Shown here: in pieces, positions 34,620 through 43,369 of the stretch
Position numbering within the stretch: position 1 is the first letter of the stretch
How the letters are laid out: every line of letters begins with the position of its first letter
DNA from: Mycobacterium paraterrae
Lineage (GTDB): Bacteria; Actinomycetota; Actinomycetes; Mycobacteriales; Mycobacteriaceae
Direction: 5' to 3'
Assembly (NCBI RefSeq): GCF_022430545.2
Contig: NZ_CP092488.2
Location: forward strand, 124,001-188,000
DNA length: 64,000 nucleotides
Notes under the pieces: model-generated
Seen by the model: only the letters and a program-made list of their open reading frames with translations
Databases searched by the model: none
What the model was told of the DNA's origin: nothing
Made by a program: the position numbers and the translations under genes

Positions 34620-35813
34620 TCAGATCCGATACTCGGCGAGCAGTCGCTTGCTGATGATCGACTTTTGGATCTCGCTGGTTCCCTCACCGATGAGAAGGAA
34701 CGGGGCATCGCGCATCAGTCGTTCGACCTCGTACTCCTTGGAGTACCCGTACCCACCGTGGATCCGGAAGCTCTGCTGGGTCACCTCGGCACAGAACTCG
34801 CTGGCGAGGTATTTCGCCATCCCCGCCGCGACGTCATTGCGTTCACCGGAGTCCTTGAGCCGGGCGGCGTTGACCATCATCAGGTGTGCGGCCTCCACTT
34901 TGGTTGCCATCTCGGCAATCTGGAAGGCGATGGCCTGATGCTCGGCGATCGGCTTGCCGAAGGTGTGCCGCTGCTGAGAGTACCGGGCGGCCAACTCGAA
35001 GGCGCGGATGGCCACGCCGACGGCACGGGCCGATACATTGACCCGGCCGACTTCGATGCCGTCCATCATGTGGTAGAAGCCCTGGCCGGGCCGGCCGCCC
35101 AAGATGTCATCGGCGCTGGCGGCGTAGCCGTCGAAGATCATCTCGGTGGTGTCGATGCCCTTGTATCCGAGCTTGTCGATCTTGCCCGGTATCAGCAGCC
35201 CTGGCTTCACTTCGCCGAAACCCGTGGGCTTTTCGATCAAGAAGGTCGTCAGGTTGCGGTGTGGCGCCTCGGCACCCTCGTCGGTACGGACAAGCGCTGC
35301 AACCAAACTCGAGCTGGCACCGTTGGTAAGCCACATCTTCTGGCCATTGATGGTGTAGTCACCGTCGCTACCGCGGGTGGCGCGGGTGCGGATCGCGGCG
35401 ACGTCAGAGCCCAACTCCGGCTCAGACATCGAGAACGCTCCGCGAATGTCGCCGGTTGCCATGCGCGGCAAGAAGCGTTGCTTCTGTTCGTCGGTACCGT
35501 GCTGGCGAAGCATGTAGGCGACGATGAAGTGCGTGTTGAGCACACCCGACACGCTCATCCAGCCGCGGCCGAGTTCTTCGATGCACAGCGCGTAGGTAAG
35601 CAGCGACTCGCCGAGACCGCCGTACTCCTGCGGGATCATCAAGCCGAACAGGCCCATCTCGCGCATCTGGTCGACGATCGCTTGCGGATAGGTGTCGGTG
35701 CGCTCTAACTCTGCCGCGTTCGGGATGACTTCCTTGTCGACGAATTGCCTGACCGTGGAGACGATCTCAGCCTGAATGTCCGTCAGGCCAATCGTCTGGG
35801 CGAGCTTGGTCAT
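34620..35813 (-). CDS. Acyl-CoA dehydrogenase
   Basis: 397 residues, complete. AFSMSEPELGSDVAAIRTRA near 130, GQKMWLTNGASSSLVAALVRT near 158 and QQSFRIHGGYGYSKEYEVERLMRDA near 355 are the ACAD signature regions, and the C-terminal GEGTSEIQKSIISKRLL keeps the common catalytic-base motif. It therefore looks like an ordinary homotetrameric acyl-CoA dehydrogenase that forms the 2,3-double bond. ATG start with AAAGG seven bases upstream. Fourth of five genes in the leftward operon, 17 bases after the CoA-transferase stop. Confidence 0.87.
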   Translation of the reverse strand: MTKLAQTIGLTDIQAEIVSTVRQFVDKEVIPNAAELERTDTYPQAIVDQMREMGLFGLMIPQEYGGLGESLLTYALCIEELGRGWMSVSGVLNTHFIVAYMLRQHGTDEQKQRFLPRMATGDIRGAFSMSEPELGSDVAAIRTRATRGSDGDYTINGQKMWLTNGASSSLVAALVRTDEGAEAPHRNLTTFLIEKPTGFGEVKPGLLIPGKIDKLGYKGIDTTEMIFDGYAASADDILGGRPGQGFYHMMDGIEVGRVNVSARAVGVAIRAFELAARYSQQRHTFGKPIAEHQAIAFQIAEMATKVEAAHLMMVNAARLKDSGERNDVAAGMAKYLASEFCAEVTQQSFRIHGGYGYSKEYEVERLMRDAPFLLIGEGTSEIQKSIISKRLLAEYRI

Positions 35814-35830
35814 GGGATGCCTTTCTGGTT

Positions 35831-37024
35831 TCAGCGGGCGATCGTGTTCGCGTCGGTCAGGCGGGCGACGTCGTCCGCGCTCAACCCCAAACGTGCAGTC
35901 AGCACCTCGGCGGTATCGGCACCGAGCCGCGGCGCGGGCTCACTGGCGAAGTGCCGACCGTCGAAGACGGTAGGCAAACCGGGTGCCAGGTACTCCCCCA
36001 GGCCGTCTTGATGGAGCCGAGAGAACAACGGATTAGCGGTCACTCGCTCGTCGGCAGCGGTCTCGGCAAAAGAGCGGTAGCGCTCGAATAGCACGCTGGT
36101 GGCGGACAAAGCTCGCATGATCTCGTCGGCGGAGTGCTCGGCGAACCAGGTGGTGAACAGGGCGCTCAGCACGTCGCGGTACCGGTAGCGCACGCCCTCG
36201 TCGCCGAAATCCGCTTTCAGCGATTCGGCCAGCGCGGAAACTGCTGCGCCGCAACCGGTTACCGCGACCAGATCCTGGAAATGTCGCTTGGTCAACGTGA
36301 CGACCATGAAGGCGACACCGTCACCGCTGGTGAAGTCCTGTCCGTACTGCCCGTAGATCGCGTTGCCAAGACGTGCCCGTTGGGTGCCGTTGACCTGAGG
36401 CTCGGTCAGCAGCCCGAGGTTGCCCGCCGTGGCCAGGGCGACGTCTTCCAAGGGGACGCTGATCTGCGCACCGGCGCCGGACTGGTCGCGACGGCGCACC
36501 GCGGCGATGATCGCGAGCGCGGAGTAGAGGCCGCAGCAGACATCCCACGCCGGCAGCACATGGTTGATGGGTCCGGAGTAGTCCGCCGGTCCGGTGACCA
36601 AGGGGTATCCGATCGCCGCGTTGACCGTGTAGTCGACGCCTGTCGACCCGTCGTGGCGGCCGAGCACCTGCAGGTGGATGAGGTCCGGCCGGTTGGCCAC
36701 GAGCGTCTCGTACGACAGCCACGACGGACCCGCGACGTTGGTCACCACTATGCCGTCACCTTCGACGATCAGCCGCTGCACTAGGTCTTGCCCCTCAGGG
36801 GAACGCAAATCCACGGTGGCCGAACGTTTTCCCTTGTTCAGACCGGTCCAGTAGATGGACGTGCCGTCAGCGGTGAGCGGCCAGCGGTTGGTGTCCGAGG
36901 CGCCGCCGATCGGGTCGACGCGAATCACTGTGGCGCCGAGTTGGCTCAACGTCATGCCACACAGGGGTGCCGCGACGAAGCTGGACACCTCGACGACGGT
37001 GAGATCCGCCAACGGCGCGGTCAC
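35831..37024 (-). CDS. CaiB/BaiF class III CoA-transferase
   Basis: 397 residues. LTVVEVSSFVAAPLCGMTLSQLGATVIRV and YWTGLNKGKRSATVDLRSPEG are the family N-terminal signatures, and Asp161 in PAWDVCCGLYSAL is at the place of the catalytic aspartate that forms the acyl anhydride. It moves CoA between an acyl-CoA and a free acid without ATP, which complements the ligases of the neighbouring cluster. GTG start shares its first base with the thiolase stop (TAGTG). Family members act on carnitine, bile acids and terpenoid acids; the substrate here is open. Confidence 0.86.
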   Translation of the reverse strand: MTAPLADLTVVEVSSFVAAPLCGMTLSQLGATVIRVDPIGGASDTNRWPLTADGTSIYWTGLNKGKRSATVDLRSPEGQDLVQRLIVEGDGIVVTNVAGPSWLSYETLVANRPDLIHLQVLGRHDGSTGVDYTVNAAIGYPLVTGPADYSGPINHVLPAWDVCCGLYSALAIIAAVRRRDQSGAGAQISVPLEDVALATAGNLGLLTEPQVNGTQRARLGNAIYGQYGQDFTSGDGVAFMVVTLTKRHFQDLVAVTGCGAAVSALAESLKADFGDEGVRYRYRDVLSALFTTWFAEHSADEIMRALSATSVLFERYRSFAETAADERVTANPLFSRLHQDGLGEYLAPGLPTVFDGRHFASEPAPRLGADTAEVLTARLGLSADDVARLTDANTIAR

Positions 37025-38238
37025 TATGAGCCGACTCGCTCGAAAATCGCTGCCAGACCCTGCCCGCCGCCGATGCACATGGTTTCGAGCCCGTAGCGTG
37101 CACCGCGCCGGGTCAGTTCGCGGGCCAGGGTAGCCAGCATCCGTCCACCGGTCGCACCGACCGGATGACCCAGCGAAATGCCTGACCCGCGCACGTTGGT
37201 GCGCTCCAGGTCGGCGGCGCCAAAACCCCACTCGCGCATGACCGCAAGTGCCTGCGCGGCGAAAGCCTCGTTGAGTTCGATCAGATCGACATCGCTGAGC
37301 TGCAGTCCCGCTTTGGCCAGCGCTGCCTCGGTGGCCGGCACCGGGCCGATTCCCATCACATTGGGTGCCACCCCCGCGCTGGCCCACGACACGAGACGTA
37401 CGAGCGGGGTGAGACCGAGTTCGGCGGCCCGTTCCGGCGTAGTCACTAAACACATCGACGCCGCGTCATTCTGTCCGCTGGCGTTGCCCGCCGTCACCGT
37501 CGCTTCGGGATCATCCTTCAGCAGAACGGGTTTCAGCTTGCCGAGCGCCTCGACAGTAGTGTCGGCGCGCGGATGTTCGTCGGTGTCGATGACCTCGTCA
37601 CCACCGCGGGTCCGCACGGTGACCGGGATGATTTCCTCGGCGAGGACGCCGTCCTTCTGCGCAGCCACCGCGCGCTGGTGCGACGTCACCGCGAGCTCGT
37701 CCTGCTCCTGGCGCGAGATGCCGTATTGGCGGCGAAGGTTTTCCGCGGTCTCGAGCATTCCGCCGGGCACCGGATAGTGCCGGCCGCCGGCGGTGGTCCG
37801 CCCGCGTGCCAAACCGTCGTGAAGACGGACTTCGCGAGGGGGCCCCCAGCGCACATCGGTGGAGTAGAACGCGACGTTGCTCATGCTCTCCGCACCGCCG
37901 GCCACCACGAGATCGTTATCCCCCGACTGGATTTGCAGGCACGCCTGGATGACCGCCTGCAGTCCGGATCCGCAGCGACGGTCGACCTGCATGCCCGGCA
38001 CCGTGACCGGCAGTCCGGAGTCGAGTCCAACCACGCGACCGATCGCGGGAGCCTCGCTGTTCGGGTAGCAGTGCCCGAGAATGACGTCCTGTATGGCGTC
38101 GCGCGGGACGCCGGTCCGGTCGAGCAGGCCCGTGAGCGCGGCGACACCGAGGTTGACGGCGGTTTGCGACTTGAACATTCCGCCGTAGCGTCCGATCGGC
38201 GTGCGCACCGGCTCGCAGATCACCGCTTCCCGGCTCAC
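37024..38238 (-). CDS. Acetyl-CoA C-acyltransferase (thiolase)
   Basis: 404 residues. Nucleophile Cys89 in DRRCGSGLQA, NEAF near 323, His358 in GHPVGATG and Cys388 in ETMCIGGGQG make a complete thiolase active site. It cleaves a 3-ketoacyl-CoA to acetyl-CoA (or propionyl-CoA) plus a shortened acyl-CoA. GTG at 38238 overlaps the SDR stop (GTGA) and gives the usual thiolase N-terminus MSREAVICEPVRTPIG; a GTG at 38223 is a shorter alternative. It differs from the FadA6-like thiolase at 13369 and looks like a general beta-ketothiolase. Confidence 0.87.
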   Translation of the reverse strand: MSREAVICEPVRTPIGRYGGMFKSQTAVNLGVAALTGLLDRTGVPRDAIQDVILGHCYPNSEAPAIGRVVGLDSGLPVTVPGMQVDRRCGSGLQAVIQACLQIQSGDNDLVVAGGAESMSNVAFYSTDVRWGPPREVRLHDGLARGRTTAGGRHYPVPGGMLETAENLRRQYGISRQEQDELAVTSHQRAVAAQKDGVLAEEIIPVTVRTRGGDEVIDTDEHPRADTTVEALGKLKPVLLKDDPEATVTAGNASGQNDAASMCLVTTPERAAELGLTPLVRLVSWASAGVAPNVMGIGPVPATEAALAKAGLQLSDVDLIELNEAFAAQALAVMREWGFGAADLERTNVRGSGISLGHPVGATGGRMLATLARELTRRGARYGLETMCIGGGQGLAAIFERVGS

Positions 38239-38975
38239 AGGTGCCGACCGCCGGTCACCTCGAGAACGGTTCCGGTCATGTACGACGACAGGTCGCTGGC
38301 CAGGAACAGGGCGACTTTGGCAACCTCCTCGGGCTCGCCGGCCCGTCCCATCGGGATTTCGGCCAGCTTCTCGTCCCAAATGCGTTGCGGCATGGCCTCT
38401 GTCATCGCGGACCTGATCAGACCGGGCTGGATGGCGTTGACCCGCACACCCAGGTGCGCAAGCTCCTTGGATGCCGCCTTGGTCATTCCCACGATGCCGG
38501 CCTTGGCCGCCGAGTAGTTCGTCTGGCCGATCATGCCGACCTTCCCGGAGATCGAGGACATATTCACGATCGCGCCGCTTTTGTTCTCCCGCATGATCGC
38601 CGCGGCTTTGCGTAAACCGTTCCACGTGCCTTTCAGGTGGACCGCGATCACCTGGTCGAACTGCTCTTCGGTCATCTTGCGCATGGTCGCGTCGCGGGTG
38701 ATGCCGGCGTTGTTGACCATGATGTCCAGCCTCCCGAAACCGTCCACGGCGGTGCCGACCAGAGCGTCGACGTCCTCACCGGACGTGACGTCGCAACGTA
38801 CCGCGAGGGCAACCTCGTCACCGCCCAGAGTGGCGGCCGCCTTCTGCGTCGCCTCGAGGTTCAGATCGCCGAGCACCACCCGGGCGCCTTCGTCAACGAA
38901 CCGCTGCGCGATAGCGAAGCCCAGTCCTTGGGCTCCCCCCGTGATGACTGCGGTCTTACCGCTCAACAACGCCAC
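38235..38975 (-). CDS. SDR family oxidoreductase, FabG-like
   Basis: 246 residues, standard for 3-oxoacyl/3-hydroxyacyl dehydrogenases. The cofactor motif TGGAQGLG is near residues 12-19, NNAG near 88, catalytic Tyr/Lys in YSAAK near 153-157, and LEVTGGRHL closes the protein. In this operon it most likely oxidises the 3-hydroxyacyl-CoA before the thiolase step. GTG start at 38975, weak ribosome site. First gene of the five-gene leftward operon, with a 19-bp palindrome 49 bases upstream. Confidence 0.86.
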   Translation of the reverse strand: MALLSGKTAVITGGAQGLGFAIAQRFVDEGARVVLGDLNLEATQKAAATLGGDEVALAVRCDVTSGEDVDALVGTAVDGFGRLDIMVNNAGITRDATMRKMTEEQFDQVIAVHLKGTWNGLRKAAAIMRENKSGAIVNMSSISGKVGMIGQTNYSAAKAGIVGMTKAASKELAHLGVRVNAIQPGLIRSAMTEAMPQRIWDEKLAEIPMGRAGEPEEVAKVALFLASDLSSYMTGTVLEVTGGRHL

Positions 38976-39023
38976 ACGATCACCGTCTTTCTGTCTGCGT
39001 CCCGAACGCGGGACAATTCGAAC

Positions 39024-39042
39024 ATCATATTTCATATATGAT
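39024..39042. promoter_or_regulatory. Palindromic operator in fabG-like/ACAD divergent promoter
   Basis: ATCATATTTCATATATGAT has perfect 7-bp arms (ATCATAT/ATATGAT) around TTCAT. It is AT-rich, unlike its surroundings, and sits between the divergent SDR (start 38975) and ACAD (start 39124) genes. The GntR protein encoded at the end of the leftward operon is the obvious candidate to bind it. Confidence 0.55.
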
Positions 39043-39123
39043 CGCCGGACCATCGCGGCCAGCGGGGTGCACTGACGCCGCGGGCCGCAACTGCACCACC
39101 CGCCGAACAAGGAGCGCTGACCC

Positions 39124-40290
39124 ATGCCCACTGCTGCCGTCGACGACGACGATTTCCAGCAGATCCTCGCGCAGACCCGCCAATTCGTCCGTTCCGCCGT
39201 CGTGCCCCGCGAGCAGGAAATACTCGCGACCGACCGGGTGCCAGACGACCTTCGCACCCAGGCCAAGGACATGGGCTTGTTCGGGTACGCCATTCCGCAG
39301 GAGTGGGGCGGCCTTGGGCTCGACATCACCCAGGACATCGAGCTGGCGATGGAACTCGGCTACACCTCGCTGGCGCTCCGGTCGATGTTCGGCACCAATA
39401 ACGGCATCGCCGGCCAGGTACTGGTCGGATTCGGCACCGACGAGCAGAAGGCCACTTGGCTCGAGGCGCTCGCCACCGGAAAGGTCGCCTCGTTCGCGCT
39501 GACCGAGCCGGGGGCCGGGTCCAATCCAGCCGGCCTGCGCACCAAAGCAATTCGCGACGGCGACGACTGGGTGATCAACGGCGAGAAGCAGTACATCACG
39601 AACGCGCCGGTGGCCGATCTGTTTGTCGTGTTCGCGCGGACCCGCCCGGCCGACGACGCCGGGCCAGGCATTGCGGTGTTCCTGGTGCCGGCGGACGCGG
39701 CCGGAGTCGAGGTCGGGCCGAAGGACGCCAAGATGGGCCAGGAAGGCGCATGGACCGCCGACGTCGGCTTCAGCGACGTCCGGGTGCCGAACGGCGCGCT
39801 GGTCGGCGGCAGTGAGGATATCGGCTATCGAGCGGCGATGACATCGCTGGCCCGCGGCCGGATCCACATCGCGGCGCTGGCGGTGGGCGCCGCCCAGCGA
39901 GCCCTGGACGAATCCGTTGCCTACGCGGCTACCGCGACGCAGGGAGGCAACCCGATCGGTACCTTCCAGCTTGTGCAGGCGATGCTCGCCGACCAGCAGA
40001 CCGGCGTAATGGCCGGCCGCGCCCTGGTGCGGGACGCGGCCAGGCTGTGGCTCAACGACGAGGACCGTCGGATCGCTCCGTCGGCGGCCAAAGTGTTCTG
40101 CACCGAGATGGCCGGCAACGTCGCCGATCTGGCCGTGCAGATTCACGGCGGCAGCGGCTACATGCGCGACGTACCGGTGGAGCGCATCTACCGAGACGTG
40201 CGACTGCTGCGGCTCTACGAGGGCACCAGCGAGATCCAGCGACTGATCATCGGCGGCAACTTGGTCAAGGCCGCTCAGCGCAAGCAGTGA
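39124..40290 (+). CDS. Acyl-CoA dehydrogenase
   Basis: 388 residues. SFALTEPGAGSNPAGLRTKA near 125, GEKQYITNAPVADLFVVFART near 152, AVQIHGGSGYMRDVPVERIYRD near 338 and RLYEGTSEIQRLIIGGNLV at the end are the full ACAD signature including the canonical YEGT catalytic-base motif. AAGGAG lies eight bases before the ATG. It stands alone on the plus strand, divergent from the fabG-like operon and convergent with the DUF4436 gene (adjacent stops). It probably shares regulation with that operon through the palindrome at 39024. Confidence 0.87.
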   Translation: MPTAAVDDDDFQQILAQTRQFVRSAVVPREQEILATDRVPDDLRTQAKDMGLFGYAIPQEWGGLGLDITQDIELAMELGYTSLALRSMFGTNNGIAGQVLVGFGTDEQKATWLEALATGKVASFALTEPGAGSNPAGLRTKAIRDGDDWVINGEKQYITNAPVADLFVVFARTRPADDAGPGIAVFLVPADAAGVEVGPKDAKMGQEGAWTADVGFSDVRVPNGALVGGSEDIGYRAAMTSLARGRIHIAALAVGAAQRALDESVAYAATATQGGNPIGTFQLVQAMLADQQTGVMAGRALVRDAARLWLNDEDRRIAPSAAKVFCTEMAGNVADLAVQIHGGSGYMRDVPVERIYRDVRLLRLYEGTSEIQRLIIGGNLVKAAQRKQ

Positions 40291-41139
40291 CTAGGCCGCC
40301 GGCGGTTTCGCCTTCACGTGCCTAAACCAGCAGTAAACGTACAGCGCCATCGAGATCACCAGCACGACGATCACCCAGAGCACCACGGTGACGTCGACCC
40401 AGAACCCGATCGGCGGCGCGTCGGGCAGCGCTGTGCGCAGCGGAACCACCGAAAACAGCAGCGCTGCATACCACGTCGTCATCGGAGGAAAGAATTCCCG
40501 CTTGAAGGCGACGGTCTGTACGGCGACGAAGAAAGCCAGCCCGGCCAGCGTGATCAGCACAGCGAGGATGACCGCGGCAAATGCGGCCGTACTCGGCGAT
40601 CGGTGCAACACCACGTGGTACGGCGACGGCGTCACGTTCGCACCGGCGTCCGAGAGGCTGACCTTCCAGCCGGGAATCCGGTCAAAGACCGTGACCGACG
40701 AACGTTGTGGCGCAGCGTTACCCATGAAAAGCTCGACGGTGATCGGGCCCGTCTCGTAGCGATCGAAGGGCCAGCTGGAAGGATCACCGGTGACGGTCAG
40801 CGACACCGGGAAGACGCCTGGCACAGTGCCTTTCGTCCAGATGCGTTTGGTCGGCAGCACCGCGGAGGTGACGGCGACGCCGAGATCCTGCTTGAGGCCG
40901 TGGGTCACCGGGTCGAGCAGGCCGGGCCCAGGTACGACGGTGACGTTGGCGGTCAGCACGCCCTTGACCGAGGCAAGTTCTTCGACATCGCAGATCACCG
41001 TGGTGCCGTCGCGCGTCGGCTGACCGCTCGAAATCTCATGCGGCCGACCCATGCCGGTATGACCGTAGAGGACGATCGTGGCGATGTAGGCCGCGACGAA
41101 GATCGTGACGCCCGCAATGCCGGCGGTGCGAAGCTTCAC
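40291..41139 (-). CDS. DUF4436-like membrane protein
   Basis: 282 residues. One N-terminal membrane segment (GIAGVTIFVAAYIATIVLYG, residues about 6-26), an outer beta-rich domain of about 150 residues, then three C-terminal membrane segments (AAFAAVILAVLITLAGLAFFVAV, TWYAALLFSVVPL, FWVDVTVVLWVIVVLVISMALYV) and a basic tail. This layout matches DUF4436 proteins of actinobacteria, whose function is unknown. GTG at 41139 is used; it overlaps the stop of a 14-codon frame that has a strong ribosome site (see findings), so the true N-terminus is uncertain. Confidence 0.7.
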   Translation of the reverse strand: MKLRTAGIAGVTIFVAAYIATIVLYGHTGMGRPHEISSGQPTRDGTTVICDVEELASVKGVLTANVTVVPGPGLLDPVTHGLKQDLGVAVTSAVLPTKRIWTKGTVPGVFPVSLTVTGDPSSWPFDRYETGPITVELFMGNAAPQRSSVTVFDRIPGWKVSLSDAGANVTPSPYHVVLHRSPSTAAFAAVILAVLITLAGLAFFVAVQTVAFKREFFPPMTTWYAALLFSVVPLRTALPDAPPIGFWVDVTVVLWVIVVLVISMALYVYCWFRHVKAKPPAA

Positions 41140-41304
41140 GCTCGACCGCCCAGCGCCCGGTCGAACTTCGATGCCGTCATGCCCCGCCCCCTTATGTGGA
41201 AACGATCCGCGCAACTCCCCTGCCCGCCTGCGGAATTCTCGCACAACGGAAACCGTGAGGCTGGGCGAAACGCGACGGCACCGAGCCGTTACTATCGGGC
41301 CCGT

Positions 41305-41323
41305 TACAGTGATCTTTACGATA
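41305..41323. promoter_or_regulatory. Operator-like 19-bp site F
   Basis: TACAGTGATCTTTACGATA ends 10 bases before the mycofactocin-type SDR start at 41334 and just before its GGAG ribosome site. It shares the ATCTTTAC core with the perfect palindrome at 15158 and fits the 7-5-7 architecture of the family. Confidence 0.5.
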
Positions 41324-41333
41324 TGGAGCGCAG

Positions 41334-42155
41334 ATGACCGGGCGGCTCGCGGACAGGGTGGCATTCATTACCGGCGCGGCCCGCGGCCAGGGTCGCGCGC
41401 ACGCCGTGCGGATGGCTCGCGAAGGCGCGGACATCATCGCCGTCGACATTGCCGGCAAGCTGCCGTCGTGCGTGCGATACGACTCGGCGACGCCGGAGGA
41501 CCTCGCCGAAACCGTGCGGCTCGTCGAAGCCACCGGTCGTCGAATCATTTCCGCGGTCACTGACGTTCGCGATTTCGACGGTCTACGTGACGTGGTGGGC
41601 GACGGCGTGGCGAAACTGGGGCGACTGGACATCATCGTCGCCAACGCCGGGATCACGGCGCCGCAGGCCTGGAACGAGATCACGCCCGAATCGTTCCGCG
41701 ACGTGATGGACATCAACGCGACGGGAACGTGGAACACGGTGATGGCCGGCGCACAGAAGATCATCGACGGCGGACGCGGCGGATCGGTCATCTTGATCAG
41801 CTCCGCCGCAGGTATGAAGTTTCAGCCGTTCATGGTGCACTACACCGCGAGCAAGCACGCCATCACCGGGATGGCGCGCGCGTTCGCCGCCGAACTGGGT
41901 GTCCATTCGATCCGGGTCAACAGTGTGCACCCTGGTCCGGTCAACACGGCAATGGGCAGCGCCGACATGGCCGGCGCCCTGGCGAACTTCACCGAGACCA
42001 GCCCGCACCTGGCGAACACGCTCACGCCGTTTCTGCCCATCTGGGTTGCCGAGCCAGAGGATATCGCCGACACCGTGTGCTGGCTGGCCAGCGACGAATC
42101 GCGAAACATCACCGCGGCGGCGATCCCCGTCGACCAAGGCTCCACCCAATACTGA
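41334..42155 (+). CDS. Mycofactocin-coupled SDR family oxidoreductase
   Basis: 273 residues. FITGAARGQGRAHAVRMAREGADIIAVDI near residues 10-38 is the signature N-terminus of mycofactocin-coupled SDRs (carveol-dehydrogenase type), which keep a tightly bound nicotinamide cofactor recycled by mycofactocin. NAG is near 104, catalytic Tyr/Lys in YTASK near 169-173. Family knowledge points to oxidation of a secondary alcohol, often terpenoid or steroid. GGAG lies five bases before the ATG, directly after operator-like site F. The mycofactocin synthesis genes are not in this window. Confidence 0.84.
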   Translation: MTGRLADRVAFITGAARGQGRAHAVRMAREGADIIAVDIAGKLPSCVRYDSATPEDLAETVRLVEATGRRIISAVTDVRDFDGLRDVVGDGVAKLGRLDIIVANAGITAPQAWNEITPESFRDVMDINATGTWNTVMAGAQKIIDGGRGGSVILISSAAGMKFQPFMVHYTASKHAITGMARAFAAELGVHSIRVNSVHPGPVNTAMGSADMAGALANFTETSPHLANTLTPFLPIWVAEPEDIADTVCWLASDESRNITAAAIPVDQGSTQY

Positions 42156-42161
42156 TTCGCT

Positions 42162-43238
42162 TCAGGACGCTGACGCGTACTCGCCGACCAGTTCCAACGT
42201 CCCGAGGTCACGGATCGCCTGGCAGCCGCGCGCCAGCATGGTGAGCACCATGTCGTCGCCGCGGTCGGTGGCGGTGGAGAAAGCGAATCCCAGCGCGGAT
42301 ATCAGCAGCGCCTGGATCACGCCGAGTCGGTAGTCGCGCCAACAGGTTTCCGCGTCGTAGCCAGTGACCCCATAGCTGGTCAGCGCGCGATGGTAGTCGT
42401 CGACAAGGTCGCGCTCGATCGAAGCGCGCAGCTCGGGCTTGAGGCTGGTCGCGGTGAAGTAACTGAGGTCGCGCGCCGGCAGGCCGACCCCGAGCGTCTG
42501 CCAGTCCACTATCGTCACGGCGGCTCCATCGGGGAAGAACAAGAGGTTGTCGAGTCGGTAGTCGCCGTGCAGCAGCGCGAAGCGGTCCCGCTCGGCGAGC
42601 AGCCAAGGCGTCACCAAAATCATTGAGTTGGCGAATGTCTCGCGATCGGCCGTGCTCATGCGATCACCGAGTTTATCCAGTGTGATGTCGGCGCTCATTC
42701 GCGCGACTTCCCCCAGACCACCCGCCGACGCTTCGTCGGGTCGGGCGAAGGCGATACCGGGGAAGTCGAGCCACACCGGATCACACCAGCTCGGTCCGTG
42801 CAGACCGGCCAGCGCCGTCACAGCCAGCCGGGCTTCCCGATCGCCGCACCCAGCGATCTGGTCACCTTGCACCGCCGGCGCCTGGTCGGCCAGAAGCAAC
42901 GCATAGTCCAGTGCGTCGTCACTAATCTCGCAGTAAAAGCACTGCGGCGTAGGCACTTTCACGTGACTGACGACGCCGGTGTAGAAGGCACACTCGCTGC
43001 GGTAGCCGATGGCAACCCGGTCGCGGACGGTGTCGTCTTGCGCCGGCAATTTGATCACGAACGTGTCGGGCAAACTGCCCGGTTCGGCGTATCTCACCGA
43101 GACCCGATAGGCCGCGCCGGTCTGACCCGTCCCGATGGGGATCACGTCTACGGCCGACAACTCCACCGGCGTGCCGGCGCCCAATACTGCCGACAGCCAT
43201 TCGGCGGTGACGTCGTCCGGGTATCGAGGAATAGCCAT
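42162..43238 (-). CDS. APH-like phosphotransferase family protein
   Basis: 358 residues of the aminoglycoside-phosphotransferase/protein-kinase-like fold. LLHGDYRLDNLLFF near residue 228 is the HGDxxxxN catalytic loop and TIVDWQTLGVG near 247 holds the metal-binding Asp. An N-terminal substructure with FVIKLPAQ gives the ATP-site lysine. Environmental actinobacteria have many such kinases next to acyl-CoA genes; relatives fused in ACAD10/ACAD11 phosphorylate hydroxyacyl substrates. ATG at 43238. It is flanked by two mycofactocin-type dehydrogenases, so its target may be a hydroxylated intermediate. Confidence 0.8.
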   Translation of the reverse strand: MAIPRYPDDVTAEWLSAVLGAGTPVELSAVDVIPIGTGQTGAAYRVSVRYAEPGSLPDTFVIKLPAQDDTVRDRVAIGYRSECAFYTGVVSHVKVPTPQCFYCEISDDALDYALLLADQAPAVQGDQIAGCGDREARLAVTALAGLHGPSWCDPVWLDFPGIAFARPDEASAGGLGEVARMSADITLDKLGDRMSTADRETFANSMILVTPWLLAERDRFALLHGDYRLDNLLFFPDGAAVTIVDWQTLGVGLPARDLSYFTATSLKPELRASIERDLVDDYHRALTSYGVTGYDAETCWRDYRLGVIQALLISALGFAFSTATDRGDDMVLTMLARGCQAIRDLGTLELVGEYASAS

Positions 43239-43369
43239 GGGCCTACTGTAAGTCATTCGAGACATACCCCTCCGCGATCCTTCGCAGCGCCCGCAAATGG
43301 CCGATTATCACTCGTCGCGAGCTACGACCGTCTTAAGATCGCCCCAGCTATCTCGATGCAGAGGTGACC

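Noticed and set aside
43244..43262. Possible seventh 19-bp operator, TACTGTAAGTCATTCGAGA
   Set aside because: Only the left half fits; the right half lacks the AGTA end. It lies six bases from the kinase start codon where it may just form part of the ribosome site. Kept as a half-site only.
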